Source: Phymatolithon calcareum (taxonomy: Eukaryota; Rhodophyta; Florideophyceae; Hapalidiales). From it: 64,000 nucleotides of DNA. The notes beneath the pieces are model-generated. The model had not been told where the DNA came from and made no database searches. It worked only from the letters and a program-made list of their open reading frames with translations. The stretch covers positions 1,116,001 to 1,180,000 of the forward strand of contig OZ345380.1 in assembly GCA_977006965.1 (NCBI GenBank), in the 5' to 3' direction. Of this stretch, positions 1 to 11,158 are shown one piece after another (the first letter of the stretch is position 1; every line of letters begins with the position of its first letter). A program made the position numbers and the translations under genes.

Positions 1-540
1 GGCTATGGTATAGTTGAAAATATTTTCTTATCTTTTCGGGTATACGTAGCTCTGGCAGTGCTGCCAGCGTATCGAGCAAAGAGTCCGGTTTCAAGCTGCT
101 CGCCCAGTAGGTTAGGATTTAGTAAGTGTGCGTAGATGCGAAACTGGTTCCCGCTCATGCTATATGGACAGCAGTCCTCCACCTTATTCAGCACGACTCA
201 GGACTACGTTAGTCGCCCTATCTGCTTCTATTTTCACTTCTCCGTACTGGCGTTTACCAATACTTACTTCATTATTGATGTGCATCATGATCCTAGCCGG
301 CCAAGCACTTCCTCCAGTGTGGACAGATTCCGTCGCCATCCTCCCAAAAGCGGACACGAACAGACGTGTGTTTGATAGAAGCTTATTAGATTGAGGGCTC
401 TTCGTATCTTTTTCACCAAAGAGTGGATTTTTCTTGTATCTTACCTCGCCTTTGTACAGTCTTTGCGGTTAATTACCTTCGATGACCACGTTTCTATTCC
501 TTGGTCTTCTTGCCACTCCTTTATCAATCTCGGCTCGTTC
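1..540. other. Intergenic, nothing recognised
   Basis: Only short open frames (under 90 codons) occur on either strand and none has a recognisable motif or plausible splice structure. No repeat that recurs elsewhere in the window was seen here. Confidence 0.5.
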
Positions 541-557
541 TCTTTTTTAGGATGTTC
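541..557. repeat. Target-site duplication of retroposon copy A (left; partner 828-844)
   Basis: TCTTTTTTAGGATGTTC is present identically at 541-557 and 828-844, on either side of the retroposon. Confidence 0.85.
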
Positions 558-827
558 AAGCTCCTAACCATGTTTCAGGCTGTGGACAAGTAAGGAATGC
601 CCGCAACTTGAAATCACAGCGTGTCACAGGACAGGGGTGTAATTTTTCCACTCGAGGTCCCGAAGGAAACCAGTGGTAGGTTTTTGTAGTCCACTGAATC
701 GTGTTACACCAACAAGAAAAGAAACTCTTGCATAGACAGAATCCAAACAAAACCTCTTGGCCCTAGGAAAGTTGCCCGAAGCGTCAGATGCGTTGGTAAC
801 TTTTAAATAAAAATTTACCTTTCTTCT
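558..827 (+). mobile_element. SINE-like retroposon, copy A, with 17-bp target-site duplication
   Basis: A ~270 bp unit that recurs, reverse-complemented, at 7679-7960 and (5'-truncated) at 11776-11941. It is flanked by an exact 17-bp direct repeat at 541-557 and 828-844, which is the signature of target-primed retroposition. The right end is A/T-rich with an AATAAA-like stretch followed by a short TTC microsatellite, taken as the 3' tail, which gives + orientation. No convincing tRNA-type A and B boxes were found, so it may instead be the 3' part of a LINE. No coding capacity is seen. Confidence 0.75.
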
Positions 828-844
828 TCTTTTTTAGGATGTTC

Positions 845-2409
845 TCATGATACTACTGTGGACTGGAAATTCCAATGCTTTCGTCACCACGAGTGCCGGA
901 CTGTCAACAATGTCTGATAACTGCTCCTAATGTGGATGCTGATACTCTACCTCCTTAGTGTGTCATGAAATTCTCAGGGAACAGGTGACCAAGCGACGCA
1001 AAAATGGCATTGCGCTGGACGGAAATTGAGATGCAGAGATGATGATCACTGAGCCAGTACAATAGCGTAATGCAGTCGATAAACAGCAAGCTGAGTGCGG
1101 CGTGTTCTCCCACACATGCAGTCGCCAGCTCCTAATCGTGGCAAGTTATATTATGAGCCGGAATCGGTAAAGTACAGCGAACGCTGTTGTAGCTGCATTG
1201 CTAGGTGTATCGAGAAAGCACACGAGAGGGTCGTGTGTGCGAGTTCGTTATTTGAAAACGTGTGCCCATGAGGACGGTTGATGTCCTCATTAGTATTGTC
1301 CTGGGTTTGGTTCTTGGTCTCTTGCAATGGTGTTGCGATCTCTCTGTACTTGACAGGCGCTGGAAATGAGGACCTAACGGGTCCTTACAAAAAGGTTTGC
1401 GGCAATCTGAGCAGAAGCGAATTATGTGAAGCACAGAATTGTGGGTCACCACAATGAGGTAACATAGAAATTGTTCTTGTGTGACCAAAGTTAAGGTCAC
1501 GCATATCCGGATTAATGTCGACCTTCGTCTGCTCGATTCAGCTGGGATGGTAAGGTCAGTCGAGAATAAAAATATCCAGGTTTTCGCAATTCCAAGATTT
1601 TTGATGGCCAGCGTTTTCACGTACGGGTCCATGAAAGCCGAGTCGGAAAACGAGAATGTCCCCTGTGATCTTTCAGGTTTTGTACTCTCCTGCTCAAAAG
1701 CAATGTGTGCACTTCAAACTTACTGGCGTGAGTAAGCTCTTTCGATCCCGTGTTTTGCCCCCTACCTGGTGATGGCGTATTTGTATACGTACAGACAGTG
1801 GATAACAAATCCGACCAGAGCCTCGCTGACAGATCCGTGCCAGGGATCGTCCCAATGGAATTTTATTGCAATTAATTGAAATTTTCTAGTTATTCTATGG
1901 AGGTTCATCTATTGCAATTCTAACTGGAGCATCGTTTCCAATTGTAATGCAAATTGGAGATGTGTCATTTACTAGCCCGGGTGACCATAAATTTTGAGTT
2001 TTCTTCTTTGACAAGTGACGCAACTCGTGTCCCTGCTGCGAAGTATACGGAAAAACACATTATGTTTTTCCTTGTCCCTATTTCTGCAATTACAACTCTA
2101 GAGAGCATCAACTGTCCATTCTCGCCGAAGATCCAAGTGTCGACACCTGGGGAAGCTTACTTGTTCTCACGAGCGCTACGTTTTAGAAAGAAGAGACGGA
2201 TGGATGGCTATAAGATGGAAAAGTCCAGAATGAAGAAGAATGGAAGATTCCGTTTGGCGGAACTACTTTATATCTTTTCCAATTATTAATAGATCAGTGA
2301 AAACATTGAACTCAACAAGACACCAACTTTAGTGTCCGACGTCAAATATAATCGATGAGTTAGGCAAAAGTGCACACAGAAAGTAATCACTCAGACAACA
2401 AAACGTAGC
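845..2409. other. Intergenic, no gene supported
   Basis: The longest open frame here is 143 codons on the - strand (1201-1632). It has no recognisable motif, and its composition resembles that of the surrounding non-coding DNA. AT-rich stretches around 1860-1960 look like simple low-complexity sequence. Confidence 0.45.
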
Positions 2410-2414
2410 TCAGA

Positions 2415-2577
2415 GGACTTTGTGCGATGGCTGACTGTCCATGCGGCTATGATGCCGAGTGGAGAGTCAGACCAGACAAAGGAGATGCGAGTAGGAAGGT
2501 GGGGATACTTTTTTGTCCGAAGACACTCTCTACTCTGTAGCATAACTGCACTGACAATCACCCATCTCACAAAGTCC
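2415..2577. repeat. Imperfect foldback with ~67-nt arms and 29-nt loop
   Basis: Bases 2415-2481 pair with 2511-2577. The arms begin and end with GGACTTTGTG/CACAAAGTCC and carry scattered single mismatches, so this is an old inverted duplication rather than a perfect palindrome. The loop is 2482-2510. Similar short peptides appear on both strands (about 2422-2580) because each arm is the complement of the other. A transcript of either strand would form a long, miRNA-precursor-like stem. It could equally be the pair of ends of a foldback transposon. Confidence 0.75.
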
Positions 2578-4084
2578 ATTCTAAGCCGCGTTCAAGAAAA
2601 TCCGGTTCATATTGCGCCGCGGACCAGAACTGCAATTCAAACCCGAGCCCGCGTAGGAGGAAGGAAACTCTTCCGCGCATTTGTATATAGCTTTTTGCGA
2701 ATAATATCCTGGACCTTGACAGACATCGTGTTGCATACGCTGTAAAACTCGAGGGAGAAGTAGCACTTCTTCTCTCTCGTTCTTCGCGACGGCTGCCTGC
2801 CAGCTTGGCACATTACCATGGTGCGTTGGTTATGTTGTGGATGGATGCTGGCCTTGTTGAGGTGTGAACAGAGCTTTGAAGCTGGGTGGGAATGGTATCG
2901 CGGTACTGCAGAGGAGTAACTTCCAATGAGTAAGAATTTCAAGTGCAAAACTGAAGTGCACACGCAGAATATGTTTGGAGCGAGAAATTTGTTGATTGGA
3001 ATTGTTGCCTTTCTGAAGTGGCGCAAATTAACATTGCACTTGCCGATCATAGGATGGAACAGTTCTTTCACAGTAATCGCTCGTCCGTTTTATCGGAAAT
3101 GGTTTGTGTGTGCCGGAGAATAGCAATATGCTTGCTGCTTCGCCAGGAGCTGACCTTTTCGTAGCGCAGTGCCTCCCGAATATTGTGGAACGAGAGGAAC
3201 GAAGAAGAGATGGTAAGTTGTAGTTCGGAGGAGAGATTTTTGAAGGTTGGTGAAGTTGGTAAGGGTTGAGTTTTCTGTAGTTTATATAGGGGTCAGGCTA
3301 CAGAAGTTGACTGACCGAAGGTGCGAGTCATACTGTGCTATTGGTAACGGTATTCTCCTCCAGAACGCTACAGTGACTGATAGATCCATTAGCTTGTGAA
3401 CACTAGTCGTTATGCAAGCACGTGTTCGGTCTCTACAGTAGAAACGTGCTGAGGATGGTTGGGCAACTACCACCACTTTCACACTGTTCGAAATGCGGGT
3501 CTGGTTGTTTCCAAACTTTGGTGAATTTTGTGGTGCTTCAGTTTACTGGGGTGAATCTAAAGTAGCGGTTAAGTAGGGCTGCGCTTTAAGGATCGGATCA
3601 CGCCGCATGACTACTGGCCTATTTTTCAGAGTATGCGTGCCGAGACAGTGTCGGATGTCTCACAATTCTACACCTAAGCCAACCATCGCTTGAGTTTTGC
3701 GTGTGTATTACCGACACGGCACGTTGAGTGTATGTAAATACCTGGATGCATTCGTTTACGAGGGTGCACGCGTAGTCGATTGTGGCCGTTGATGTTGCTG
3801 ACGTTGCAAAACATGCAGTGCGCGTGCTATGTTTTGTACCGAGAGTGTTAGCAAACCTGTTTCATCACATTTGCTCCAGGAACATAACGGAGAGATTGAC
3901 AAACCTTGATACTTTAACGAATATTTTGTGACCCTTATTTCCGATCACGATTGCGATAAATTTGTAGTGCAATGCAGAAGGCAAAAACATCGCACAAACA
4001 GGAAAGACGAGGACGGAGAGAGAGACGGGGAATATTAATAGCTGTGGTAGAGCTTGTAAGTGCGTCACTAACGTAGAACGGGAG
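2578..4084. other. Intergenic, no gene supported
   Basis: Short overlapping frames on both strands, none with recognisable motifs. A 144-codon frame on the - strand (2637-3071) and shorter ones further right do not look like protein-coding sequence. Confidence 0.45.
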
Positions 4085-4103
4085 TGTCCTAGCGTCAGTG
4101 ATG

Positions 4104-4420
4104 CCGTCGCCGCTCAGGCGGAATGACTGATATGTCGCCTCACAGGCAGAATGGATGATAACGTCCCCTCGGAAGGTGGAATGGATTATGACGTCGCCTC
4201 GAAGGGGATATTTGATGATTTTATTTTTGAGAGCTCCCAAAGCCTCACCTTGGAGTAACGGGGCAGTCGCCTCGAAGGCGAGATGGCTGATAGCGGTGCT
4301 TTGAACGTGGAATGAGTGATACCGTCACCTCGGAAGCGGAATGGATGATAGCTCAGCCTAGAAGGCGTAGTGGATGATAGATTCGCCGCTACGGCGGAAT
4401 GGATGATAACTTCACCTCGA
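4104..4420. repeat. Minisatellite of 29-30 bp units, left block
   Basis: Degenerate tandem units with consensus close to GTCGCCTCGAAGGCGGAATG followed by GATGATAAC. Each unit contains CGCC-TCGAA-GGCG, a self-complementary stem, so the array is a string of small hairpins. The left block is interrupted at 4206-4266 by a segment that also follows a LINE end at 9881. The array resumes at 4964-5185 after ~540 bp of unrelated sequence, so it was probably one array that has been broken twice. Confidence 0.8.
4206..4266 (+). mobile_element. 61-bp LINE-tail segment inserted in the minisatellite
   Basis: This segment matches 9881-9940 with a single-base length difference in a T run. At 9881 it follows directly the Cys/His motif coding end of a LINE fragment, so it is read as the 3' end of that element. 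Here it sits cleanly between two minisatellite units, without the coding part, as expected of a severely 5'-truncated insertion. Confidence 0.75.
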
Positions 4421-4963
4421 ACGAGGGAGACGAGAAGAAGAGGGGTGATTCCTTCCTTCCGACACTCTGTTTTTAGACTGAAAAGAACTGTTCGCGACCC
4501 CCTTCAAACATTTGAAGGGTTGGAAATCTCCAGGCCAACTCCAAAGAATACTGTTCGCAAAAGAAGGCACGAGGCTAGAAGCAAGAAGAAAGAGGAAAAT
4601 ACCGTACGACAAACTGGATGATGTCCCGGCCATTCTCAGGTTTGCCAAGGAGAGATATCGACTGCTGCCCATAAAATACGCAAGCGGCATTCGGAGCGAC
4701 AGCAGAGCGCCACCTGGAGACCATACGCATGAACCTAACAAAGTATGAACTGGACTCTGGAGCAATGTTAAGAACGGAAAAGGCATTAGACTCCATACTA
4801 CTCTACAGCGTCACCATAATTGACAATACGGAGAACGACGAATCCCTGTATTAGGGATTAGGCGATATAGTAGAATGAAGAAGTTATGAAAAGCTGCTCC
4901 CGTACAGTATTAGGAGTGTTAATGAGGGCTTTCAAATAAACAACTAAACAGTTGCAAAAAAAC
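4421..4963. other. Non-repeat segment splitting the minisatellite
   Basis: Open frames of 78 to 124 codons overlap on both strands (about 4370-4796). None is recognisable. A Lys/Arg-rich stretch on the + strand around 4550-4620 could be debris of a transposon protein, but this cannot be shown from the sequence. Confidence 0.4.
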
Positions 4964-5185
4964 TCGAACGCGGAATGGTTGATAGAGTCGCCGCGAAGGC
5001 GGAATGAGTGATAACGTCCCCTCGAAGACGGAATGGATGATAGCGTCGCCTCGAACGCAGAATGGATAATAGCGTCACCTCGAAGGCGAAATGGAGGAGA
5101 GCGTCGTCTCGAAGGCGGAATGAGTGATAACGTCGCCTCGAAGGCGGAATGGATAGGATCGTCGCTGCGAAAGCGGAAAGAACGT
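4964..5185. repeat. Minisatellite of 29-30 bp units, right block
   Basis: About seven further units of the same hairpin-bearing repeat as at 4104-4420, with consensus close to GTCGCCTCGAAGGCGGAATG. Open frames that cross the block (for example the 117-codon - strand frame 4944-5297) are by-products of a unit length that is often a multiple of three. Confidence 0.8.
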
Positions 5186-5485
5186 GGCCTGGAGGGCCGA
5201 ATGCAAGAACTGTCGGGATCCTTGAACGGTGTGTTTCGGGGTCGTGTGGCGAACTACTCAACGCCCCTGGCTTGGGGTAGTAAACCCGAATTTTCATGTG
5301 CTATAACATCACGGATTCTTACATTTCCGCCACAACTCAGCACAAAGAGACAACTGCATATCTATCGCACGTCGTCGCTGCTAGCCCCATTTGGGGAAAA
5401 GGCATAATGAATGTGAATCGCACGCCGCTGTACCTCATGGAGTGATTGATGGTCTTCTTTTTAAAAAAAGATTGAATGTATGCTT

Positions 5486-5575
5486 GAATGCGATTCAATC
5501 GAAGCGGACAAGCAACTAGATCATCTTTTTGAAAAGATGAACTAGATGCTCGTCCGTTGCAATTGAACCGCATTC
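5486..5575. repeat. Near-palindromic foldback, 45-nt arms, almost no loop
   Basis: Bases 5486-5530 are complementary to 5531-5575, with eight or so single mismatches spaced a few bases apart. The tip is CATCTTTT-TG-AAAAGATG and the base is GAATGCG/CGCATTC. The spacing of the mismatches resembles that of miRNA precursors or of an aged inverted duplication. No TIR-type transposon end or flanking duplication was identified. Confidence 0.8.
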
Positions 5576-6935
5576 TATCAACCAGAGCGCTTCCCAAAGC
5601 GCGGGGTGAGAAGTTTGTTTGGACGACACTTAACTAGCATGGAGCGCGGCGGACATGGCGTGGGTGTTGAGATGCTTCAAGATTTTTAGCACGACATCAG
5701 ACGAGAGGGCCTTGAGCGTGGTTCAGGATCGGTTTGGAGAATCTCGGGAACCAGATAGGAATTCTGGTCGGAATTCGCAGGAGGTTGTCCACTTCCCGGC
5801 AGTCATTGCGGTCCCTGTTCTCAATGCGGCTTTCCCTGAAGGCTTCCGAACGGAGCGGGAATTTCCGTCCGTTCAGAATACGCGGCGTTTAGCGATATGT
5901 AGAATTTTATGAATCGGCTGCGAGTGAGAACGCCGGACTTCTGCTTACAGTCATGCACCGAATGCCACTTGGCCAGCCCTTGGCCTCCCAGGCTTCCGCT
6001 CTGTCGTGCAGACGCCAAATGTTTTTAAAAAAGCTCATCAGTGGGCTGCTCATTTCAACTGACCGACTCCCTCGAGTGAATTGATTTCGTTGGGCTCACG
6101 ACCGTGGCAATTGGAAGGAGTTCAGGGACAGTGATTCTTTGGAGCCTTGAAACGAGAACTAACTGATATCCGCGTATTGCAATCGGAAATTTTAGTGCAG
6201 TGAAGAAGAAGGAGATAAATCTTGGTGCCTCGATCGTGAACGTTGAGGAAAATGGCGACGTTGCCCATGCAAACGCTAACGACGATGGTAGATGAGTGTC
6301 ACCATGATCAGCTGGCGCATATTCGGAAGCACTCCATTTCCCTTTTAATCATCGTCTCCACCACGCAGATCATGCGTGGATTATGCAGGGTGTAAACACT
6401 GAGTGCCCTAAGATAATGTTGGGTTTATCTTGAAAATCAGTGATCTCTTTTTGATGCGATGCCTCAGTCTAAGATGCGATCAGGATCGCGGCTTAAATAA
6501 GGGCCGGGGCTAGCAATTGCACACTCTGAAAAAAAGGGGGCACTAAGCGACACTAGACTAATCGTACGTTGAGTGTTAGTCGGTGTCTGCGATTAATCCG
6601 TTGGTTCCTCTTGGAAGAGTCGTTCACCATACTGTGTTGATTGCCGGTGGATAGATTGCAAGGAGCCGTTATAGAGCTCGTAGGTCTATGGTGATAATGT
6701 CGTTCATTACACTCCAGCATAATTGCGTGTATAGAAGGGGAGAAAATGACCGATGAAAGTTTGACTCGAAAGTGCCGATTTTGTTGCGAATAATGGAGGT
6801 AACGTGAGCATCGATGTCCTAGGTAGGAAGGACAATGCAGTTTAGTTCTTCAGCATGGTCCATACTTCAGATCATACTGCCTAACTCTGTCCAAACAGTA
6901 CAATACACATGTATAGCAGGTACAGTGGAAGTCTA
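5576..6935. other. Intergenic, no gene supported
   Basis: Only frames below 90 codons, none recognisable. No copy of the dispersed repeats of the window was found in this stretch. Confidence 0.45.
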
Positions 6936-6940
6936 CTAGC

Positions 6941-7250
6941 TTGGGTACAGGAGAGCTCGTGATATCGTCAACAAAGCATGCGTATACTGGAAGTCAAGGA
7001 AAGAAAGACGATTTAAGGAATTCTGGACCAAAAGAGCTGGGCAAACTTTCCAAGCTGCGAAAAAAAGCCTACAAGAAGGCGCGCAGAACCAAACTCGGTC
7101 TGCGAGATTTAGACAAAAAGGTGAAAAAGATGACCAGGGCAAAAATCGATCATGCTTTAAAATATTCACTGAAGACTTATCCGCTTCAACTCCAAAAGAC
7201 TTCGCAAAAGAGACGAAAAATCTATTTCGAATGATGGAGAGGAGTACCGA
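6941..7250 (+). pseudogene. Remnant of a LINE-type non-LTR retrotransposon (region before the reverse transcriptase)
   Basis: A 97-codon frame starting at 6941 contains a dense Lys/Arg/Leu helix (KKAYKKARRTKLGL and KKVKKMTRAK) of the kind found between the endonuclease and reverse-transcriptase domains of LINE ORF2 proteins. It breaks off at 7234 and no endonuclease or RT core follows in frame. Other pieces of a LINE occur at 8334-8645 and 8896-9882. The assignment rests on composition and neighbourhood, so it is tentative. Confidence 0.4.
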
Positions 7251-7678
7251 GACAATTTCTCACCCGAGGAAACTTCAAGGCACACGAACACTAAAGCGGT
7301 TGATCCCAAGCCCCAACAATCCCGCACAGGACTGAGATAGGATAACCTTGGATCCTAAGGTTTTCCGTCCTCCCTTCTGGAGGGCTTTTTGTGAGCTGCA
7401 CAAAGGTGGGTAGCATCTGAGGGAGCCTTGCTATATCTTCGGAAGTCTGTGGGACTTTTAAGTAAACTTGAAAAAAAACTAAAGCGAGAGCTCAAGAGAG
7501 CACGAAGACATTCCCCGAGGCGATAAGCAGCTGGTCCGGATGGAATTTTGTCTGCAGCATTTCTACTCATCCCAGTGCAAAGTTACAGCTTTCCACTGGC
7601 AACCGTCACCAAGCCGGCTAACTCGGCTGCTGACCTAACGATTGGAATAATGCCCTTTTGGTTCCAATATTCAAGAGG
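7251..7678. other. Intergenic, nothing recognised
   Basis: A small palindrome (CCTTGGATCCTAAGG, about 7347-7361) is the only structure seen. No coding frame is supported. Confidence 0.4.
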
Positions 7679-7960
7679 AAGAAGATTCTTATTTAAAACT
7701 TACGAACGCATCTGCTGACGCTTGGGGAAACTGGTCGAGTGCCAAGAAAATTTGGCTTGAATCTGTCCTCGGAAGTGTTTCGTAGTGGGTGTTCCAAAGT
7801 TCGGTGGTCTACAAAAACCCACCTCTGGTCCCTGAGGGGCCTCGAGGGGGGGGGGCGAAATTGTCCACGATCCTGTGTCACTCGAAGAGCCAGATTTGCA
7901 GGGAATGCTTACTCTGCCTTGTGGGAATGAAGGTTGTTACAACCTGGAACATGGCCAGGA
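7679..7960 (-). mobile_element. SINE-like retroposon, copy B
   Basis: The reverse complement of this segment matches copy A (558-827) over nearly its whole length, including the AAATAA-like tail and the adjoining TTC-rich end. It has a run of G at about 7852-7861 that copy A lacks. No clear target-site duplication was found. It lies between two LINE fragments, which is compatible with mobilisation by that LINE family. Confidence 0.7.
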
Positions 7961-8333
7961 GCTCGTCAAGTGCTCGCTTAGTCCATTCGCGGTCTTGCGA
8001 GTGTATGCGTCGAAAGTCCGCTTGTGACGTCTTCGATAGCATCTTTCGCACACTCACCGGTCTGCTCGATGAGGACGGAGGTACTCATTGGTGGGAACAT
8101 TCCATATGCCCACTTGGTCGCAAGTGTCCTGTGCCGTCTTGAGTTGATAGCATGTGCGGTGGTAGTACAATTTTCGAGTGTGGGGTAGGTCGCCTTTTCG
8201 ACTTCTCCGCCTCCGCTGCCGCCTCGGTTATCTTGGCCTCTTGGTACTTCCTGATGTTCGTCTTAGCTGTCGTTTCATTTGCAGCTTCGCACATGTAACT
8301 GTTCTTTCTTTATTGCAGAGACATTAACTAAAG
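7961..8333. other. Intergenic between repeats
   Basis: Nothing recognised. It separates retroposon copy B from the - strand LINE tail and could include diverged LINE sequence. Confidence 0.35.
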
Positions 8334-8645
8334 CTAACATCTGGGGTTGTCAAGCAACCCCTCATTGTTCACGAATTTGAGTACTTCAAGCGGTTTCTCC
8401 CTACACAATTCCTCTACCGTTTTAGGGCCTACTCTACCAACAGTCTGCCGTCTTGATAAAGCACGCCCACTGGAGCGAAGAATTAAGTGATCAACAGTCT
8501 CTTTGGTTCCACCTGGACAGGCCTTGCACATGGGTTCGTAGTCCACCGAGCCATCGCCCTTCCGGTGAAAAGCTGCTATTGCATGGATGATGTCTCGCTC
8601 AGCTTCTTCGAGTTCTTTATTTTTGACCTCTGGTACATTATTCAA
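8334..8645 (-). pseudogene. C-terminal end of a LINE ORF2 protein
   Basis: A 103-codon frame carries CKACPGGTKETVDHLIL, a Cys-x2-Cys...His pattern typical of the zinc-knuckle-like motif at the C-terminus of many LINE ORF2 proteins. A sister motif, CKACNSGRKEIAEHLILRHG, is encoded on the + strand at about 9823-9882, so the two pieces belong to one family. No reverse-transcriptase core is in frame upstream. This is a decayed 5'-truncated copy. Confidence 0.6.
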
Positions 8646-8895
8646 GAATGGAGACCAAGTCTCCCCAACAGGCTACAGGCCGATCCGGATATTAACGCAT
8701 GCTCACACCCGTGGATAAACCGATCTGGAAAGAATATGCCTTTAACAGTTCACAAATGGCATTCTAACCTCGAAAAGGCACAGAAGTGCCCTTCTCCGTT
8801 ACGTATCAACCGTAAGACAATGCAGAAGCACAAAAACCGTATTTGATAAACCCATCCTACTCGCAAGCGAGGAAGTTCAACTATAACGCTCTGGA

Positions 8896-9882
8896 GAATA
8901 TCTCGGTATGACAGTTGACGAGAACGGTATTCGCGATGGCAGGCTTCTAGAGCCATTCAAAAGCGCAGGCACAAAATTGCGATTCATGAGCACCCTAGGC
9001 ATGACAAGGAGAGGATACTGCACTTAGAAAAGCATCAGGCTTTTCAATGCTGATATAAGGCGAATGTATGAGTACATTGCGCTTATAACACAAGATACAA
9101 TCGAAAGCAGTGCAAAATCCAAAATGATATCGAACGGTACGATTCAGAAAGTGGGCAGTGTGTCACTGGAGAAGACTAATGAACCTATGTCAAATAGAAC
9201 CATGGGAGTTTCGCCGAGAGCACTTGCTTTCGAAGTTCGGGCAAAGATTGGGAAAATTTGTGGAAGAGACAGTAGACGACGGTGCACAGCCGGAACTCGA
9301 AATGCTGGACTGCTTTCGAGAACCGAGAAAGGCAAATTACACGCAAGATAGATCCGGCCTCCAACAAGTGTAGGGGCAGCAAGAAGAACGTCGTACCAGG
9401 AAAACAACGTGTTCTGCATCGCTGCTATTTTCGGACAGTCGCGACGCTATGGGGAAATGATACGAAACTTTGGGGCCTTATGGAGCAACTGATGTCCAAG
9501 GAGATTACTATTGAAGGCATTTGGATTCCAAGTCTCTGCGAAATTTCAAGAAATGGTGCTACCCACGAATTAGCAAGAAGAACTATTTGCGAATCAAGCC
9601 TATTGGATCATCAGAAGTTTCCTCGGAAACTCGAAGCAGTGTGATCAATAATCAGACCGTCTTTGCGATCCGAACCTGTCGTCACTCTGACACTGCTCCG
9701 AGAGCTGACCATATCGTACAGACGGGCAGAGGTGATATTGCATGAACTGGTTTGAGGCTGTGCCCCGATGGTAGCCGTCTTGGGTATGGATGCAACAGGG
9801 ACACAATGTCGTGCGACGCAGTGTGCAAAGCCTGTAATTCTGGCCGCAAAGAAATTGCAGAGCACTTGATTTTAAGGCATGG
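8896..9882 (+). pseudogene. Degraded LINE fragment: end of the reverse transcriptase through the C-terminal Cys/His motif
   Basis: From 8896 one frame reads EYLGMTVDENGIRDGRLLEP and continues to a stop codon near 9030, after which the reading resumes (KSIRLFNADIRRMYEYIALI). The YLG-M-T/L-D...G motif is the conserved segment near the end of LINE reverse transcriptases (thumb side). About 700 bp further, at 9823-9882, comes the Cys/His motif ending in HLILRHG. Stops and frame changes between them show that it is not functional. The 3' tail 9881-9940 also occurs inside the minisatellite at 4206-4266. Confidence 0.6.
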
Positions 9883-9940
9883 ATATTTGATGATTTTATT
9901 TTGAGAGCTCCCAAAGCCTCACCTTGGAGTAACGGGGCAG
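9881..9940 (+). repeat. 60-bp LINE 3' segment, partner of 4206-4266
   Basis: Identical to 4206-4266 apart from one base in a T run. It begins with the last codons of the LINE Cys/His motif region. Confidence 0.8.
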
Positions 9941-10995
9941 CTCATGCGATAATCTCTACGCTAAAGTCGTCTGGCTACTCAAAACGTTCTTGATTCGTAA
10001 TTCTCTCCCAACAAGGGCTCCTGTGAGTCTCTTGCACTCAAACTTAATTTCTGTACTCATCTTCGACGACGCTAGAGTACGTTGTAAGGCGACTAGTTCG
10101 ATCACCGCGGTAATGCCACAGTCAGGGGTAGCGCCAATTCCATTGTTTGCGATTGCAGTCCCGGGTGAAATTTATCAATTTAATTGCTCAGTTTTGTTTG
10201 CAGCAATTCGCATTGCAATTGGAAGGCTTCCCACAATATAGACATCAATACTAAGATAACTGTTCATCGCCTTTTCACGTTCCGTGAGCTTCATCACCAT
10301 TGACGATTGAACTGTGAACGACGACCCGGATCTCAACTTCTCGGCAAGAACGGCTCTGTATATCTGTAGCAAATGTTCTTCGCTTCCACCTCCAATGCAA
10401 TGCTTGAGATGATTGTACGGGTTGCAGAACCCAGTACCCTTTTCGAAGAAAAACTCACTTTCTCCGGTACACTGATCACCCTTTGAGCAGAGATAGACGC
10501 AAAATGGCACATTCCGTCGAGTTAGGCCTACTTGACGCGAGTGTATATCACGGGTTTGTTCTCAAATGAGGTTGATAAGCAGTTGCACAACTTGTTTCGG
10601 CTTTGGTGTCGGTGAAGGTAGTGTCATCGCTAGTAAAGCAGAATGTGCTGGAACGTTGAACGAGGTCTGGTAGATGGGTTGGACTCGACTGTGAAGGGGA
10701 ATGCCTGAGAATTTCGGAGAGGGCTGATAGGTTTCAAATCAAGAGATCTAATGCTATCCCTTTTATACTTGAGATTGAACCATCGTGACTGCTGGACTCT
10801 AATCGTAGCTAAAGACATTCATGCCGTTGTTCTGTATCTGGCAGGTAAATTGATCGATACAGCTAAGTAGATGATAGCACATGAATAGGCCCATTGTTGA
10901 AATCGTTTGGAGTCCAACGGCTCAATCTCGTCTTTATTTAACATAGCAAGAAGTAGCCATGGCCTAAGTTTCATAGATGTTTTGATGGCATACAG
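9941..10995. other. Intergenic, no gene supported
   Basis: A 111-codon - strand frame (10175-10510) with several Cys residues is the longest, but shows no family motif. No repeats of the window recur here. Confidence 0.4.
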
Positions 10996-11158
10996 AACGT
11001 ACTCTGGGTATTACTAGAACAAAGACCACGTACTGGACATAAGGTAAGTACGTTGATTCTTGCATCCGATTAATGTGCTGTGTCTAATGTTCATCTACGT
11101 ACTCTGGGTATTATTAGAACAAAGACCATGTACTGAACGTGAGGTGAGTACGTTGATT
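10996..11158 (+). repeat. Tandem duplication, 102-bp period
   Basis: A ~60 bp segment beginning ACGTACTCTGGGTATTA recurs 102 bp downstream with a handful of transitions (10996-11056 and 11098-11158), and the end of each unit is followed by a shared AATGTTCATCT. It is a two-copy tandem duplication. The second unit is extended by a poly-C tract at about 11180-11191. Confidence 0.75.

Noticed and set aside
2391-2745. Small genes on both strands with similar peptides
   Set aside because: The similarity comes from the foldback arms; a frame in one arm is mirrored by the other.
1201-3071. Several 100-144-codon frames in the first 3 kb
   Set aside because: No motif, no codon pattern distinct from flanking DNA, and mutually overlapping on both strands.
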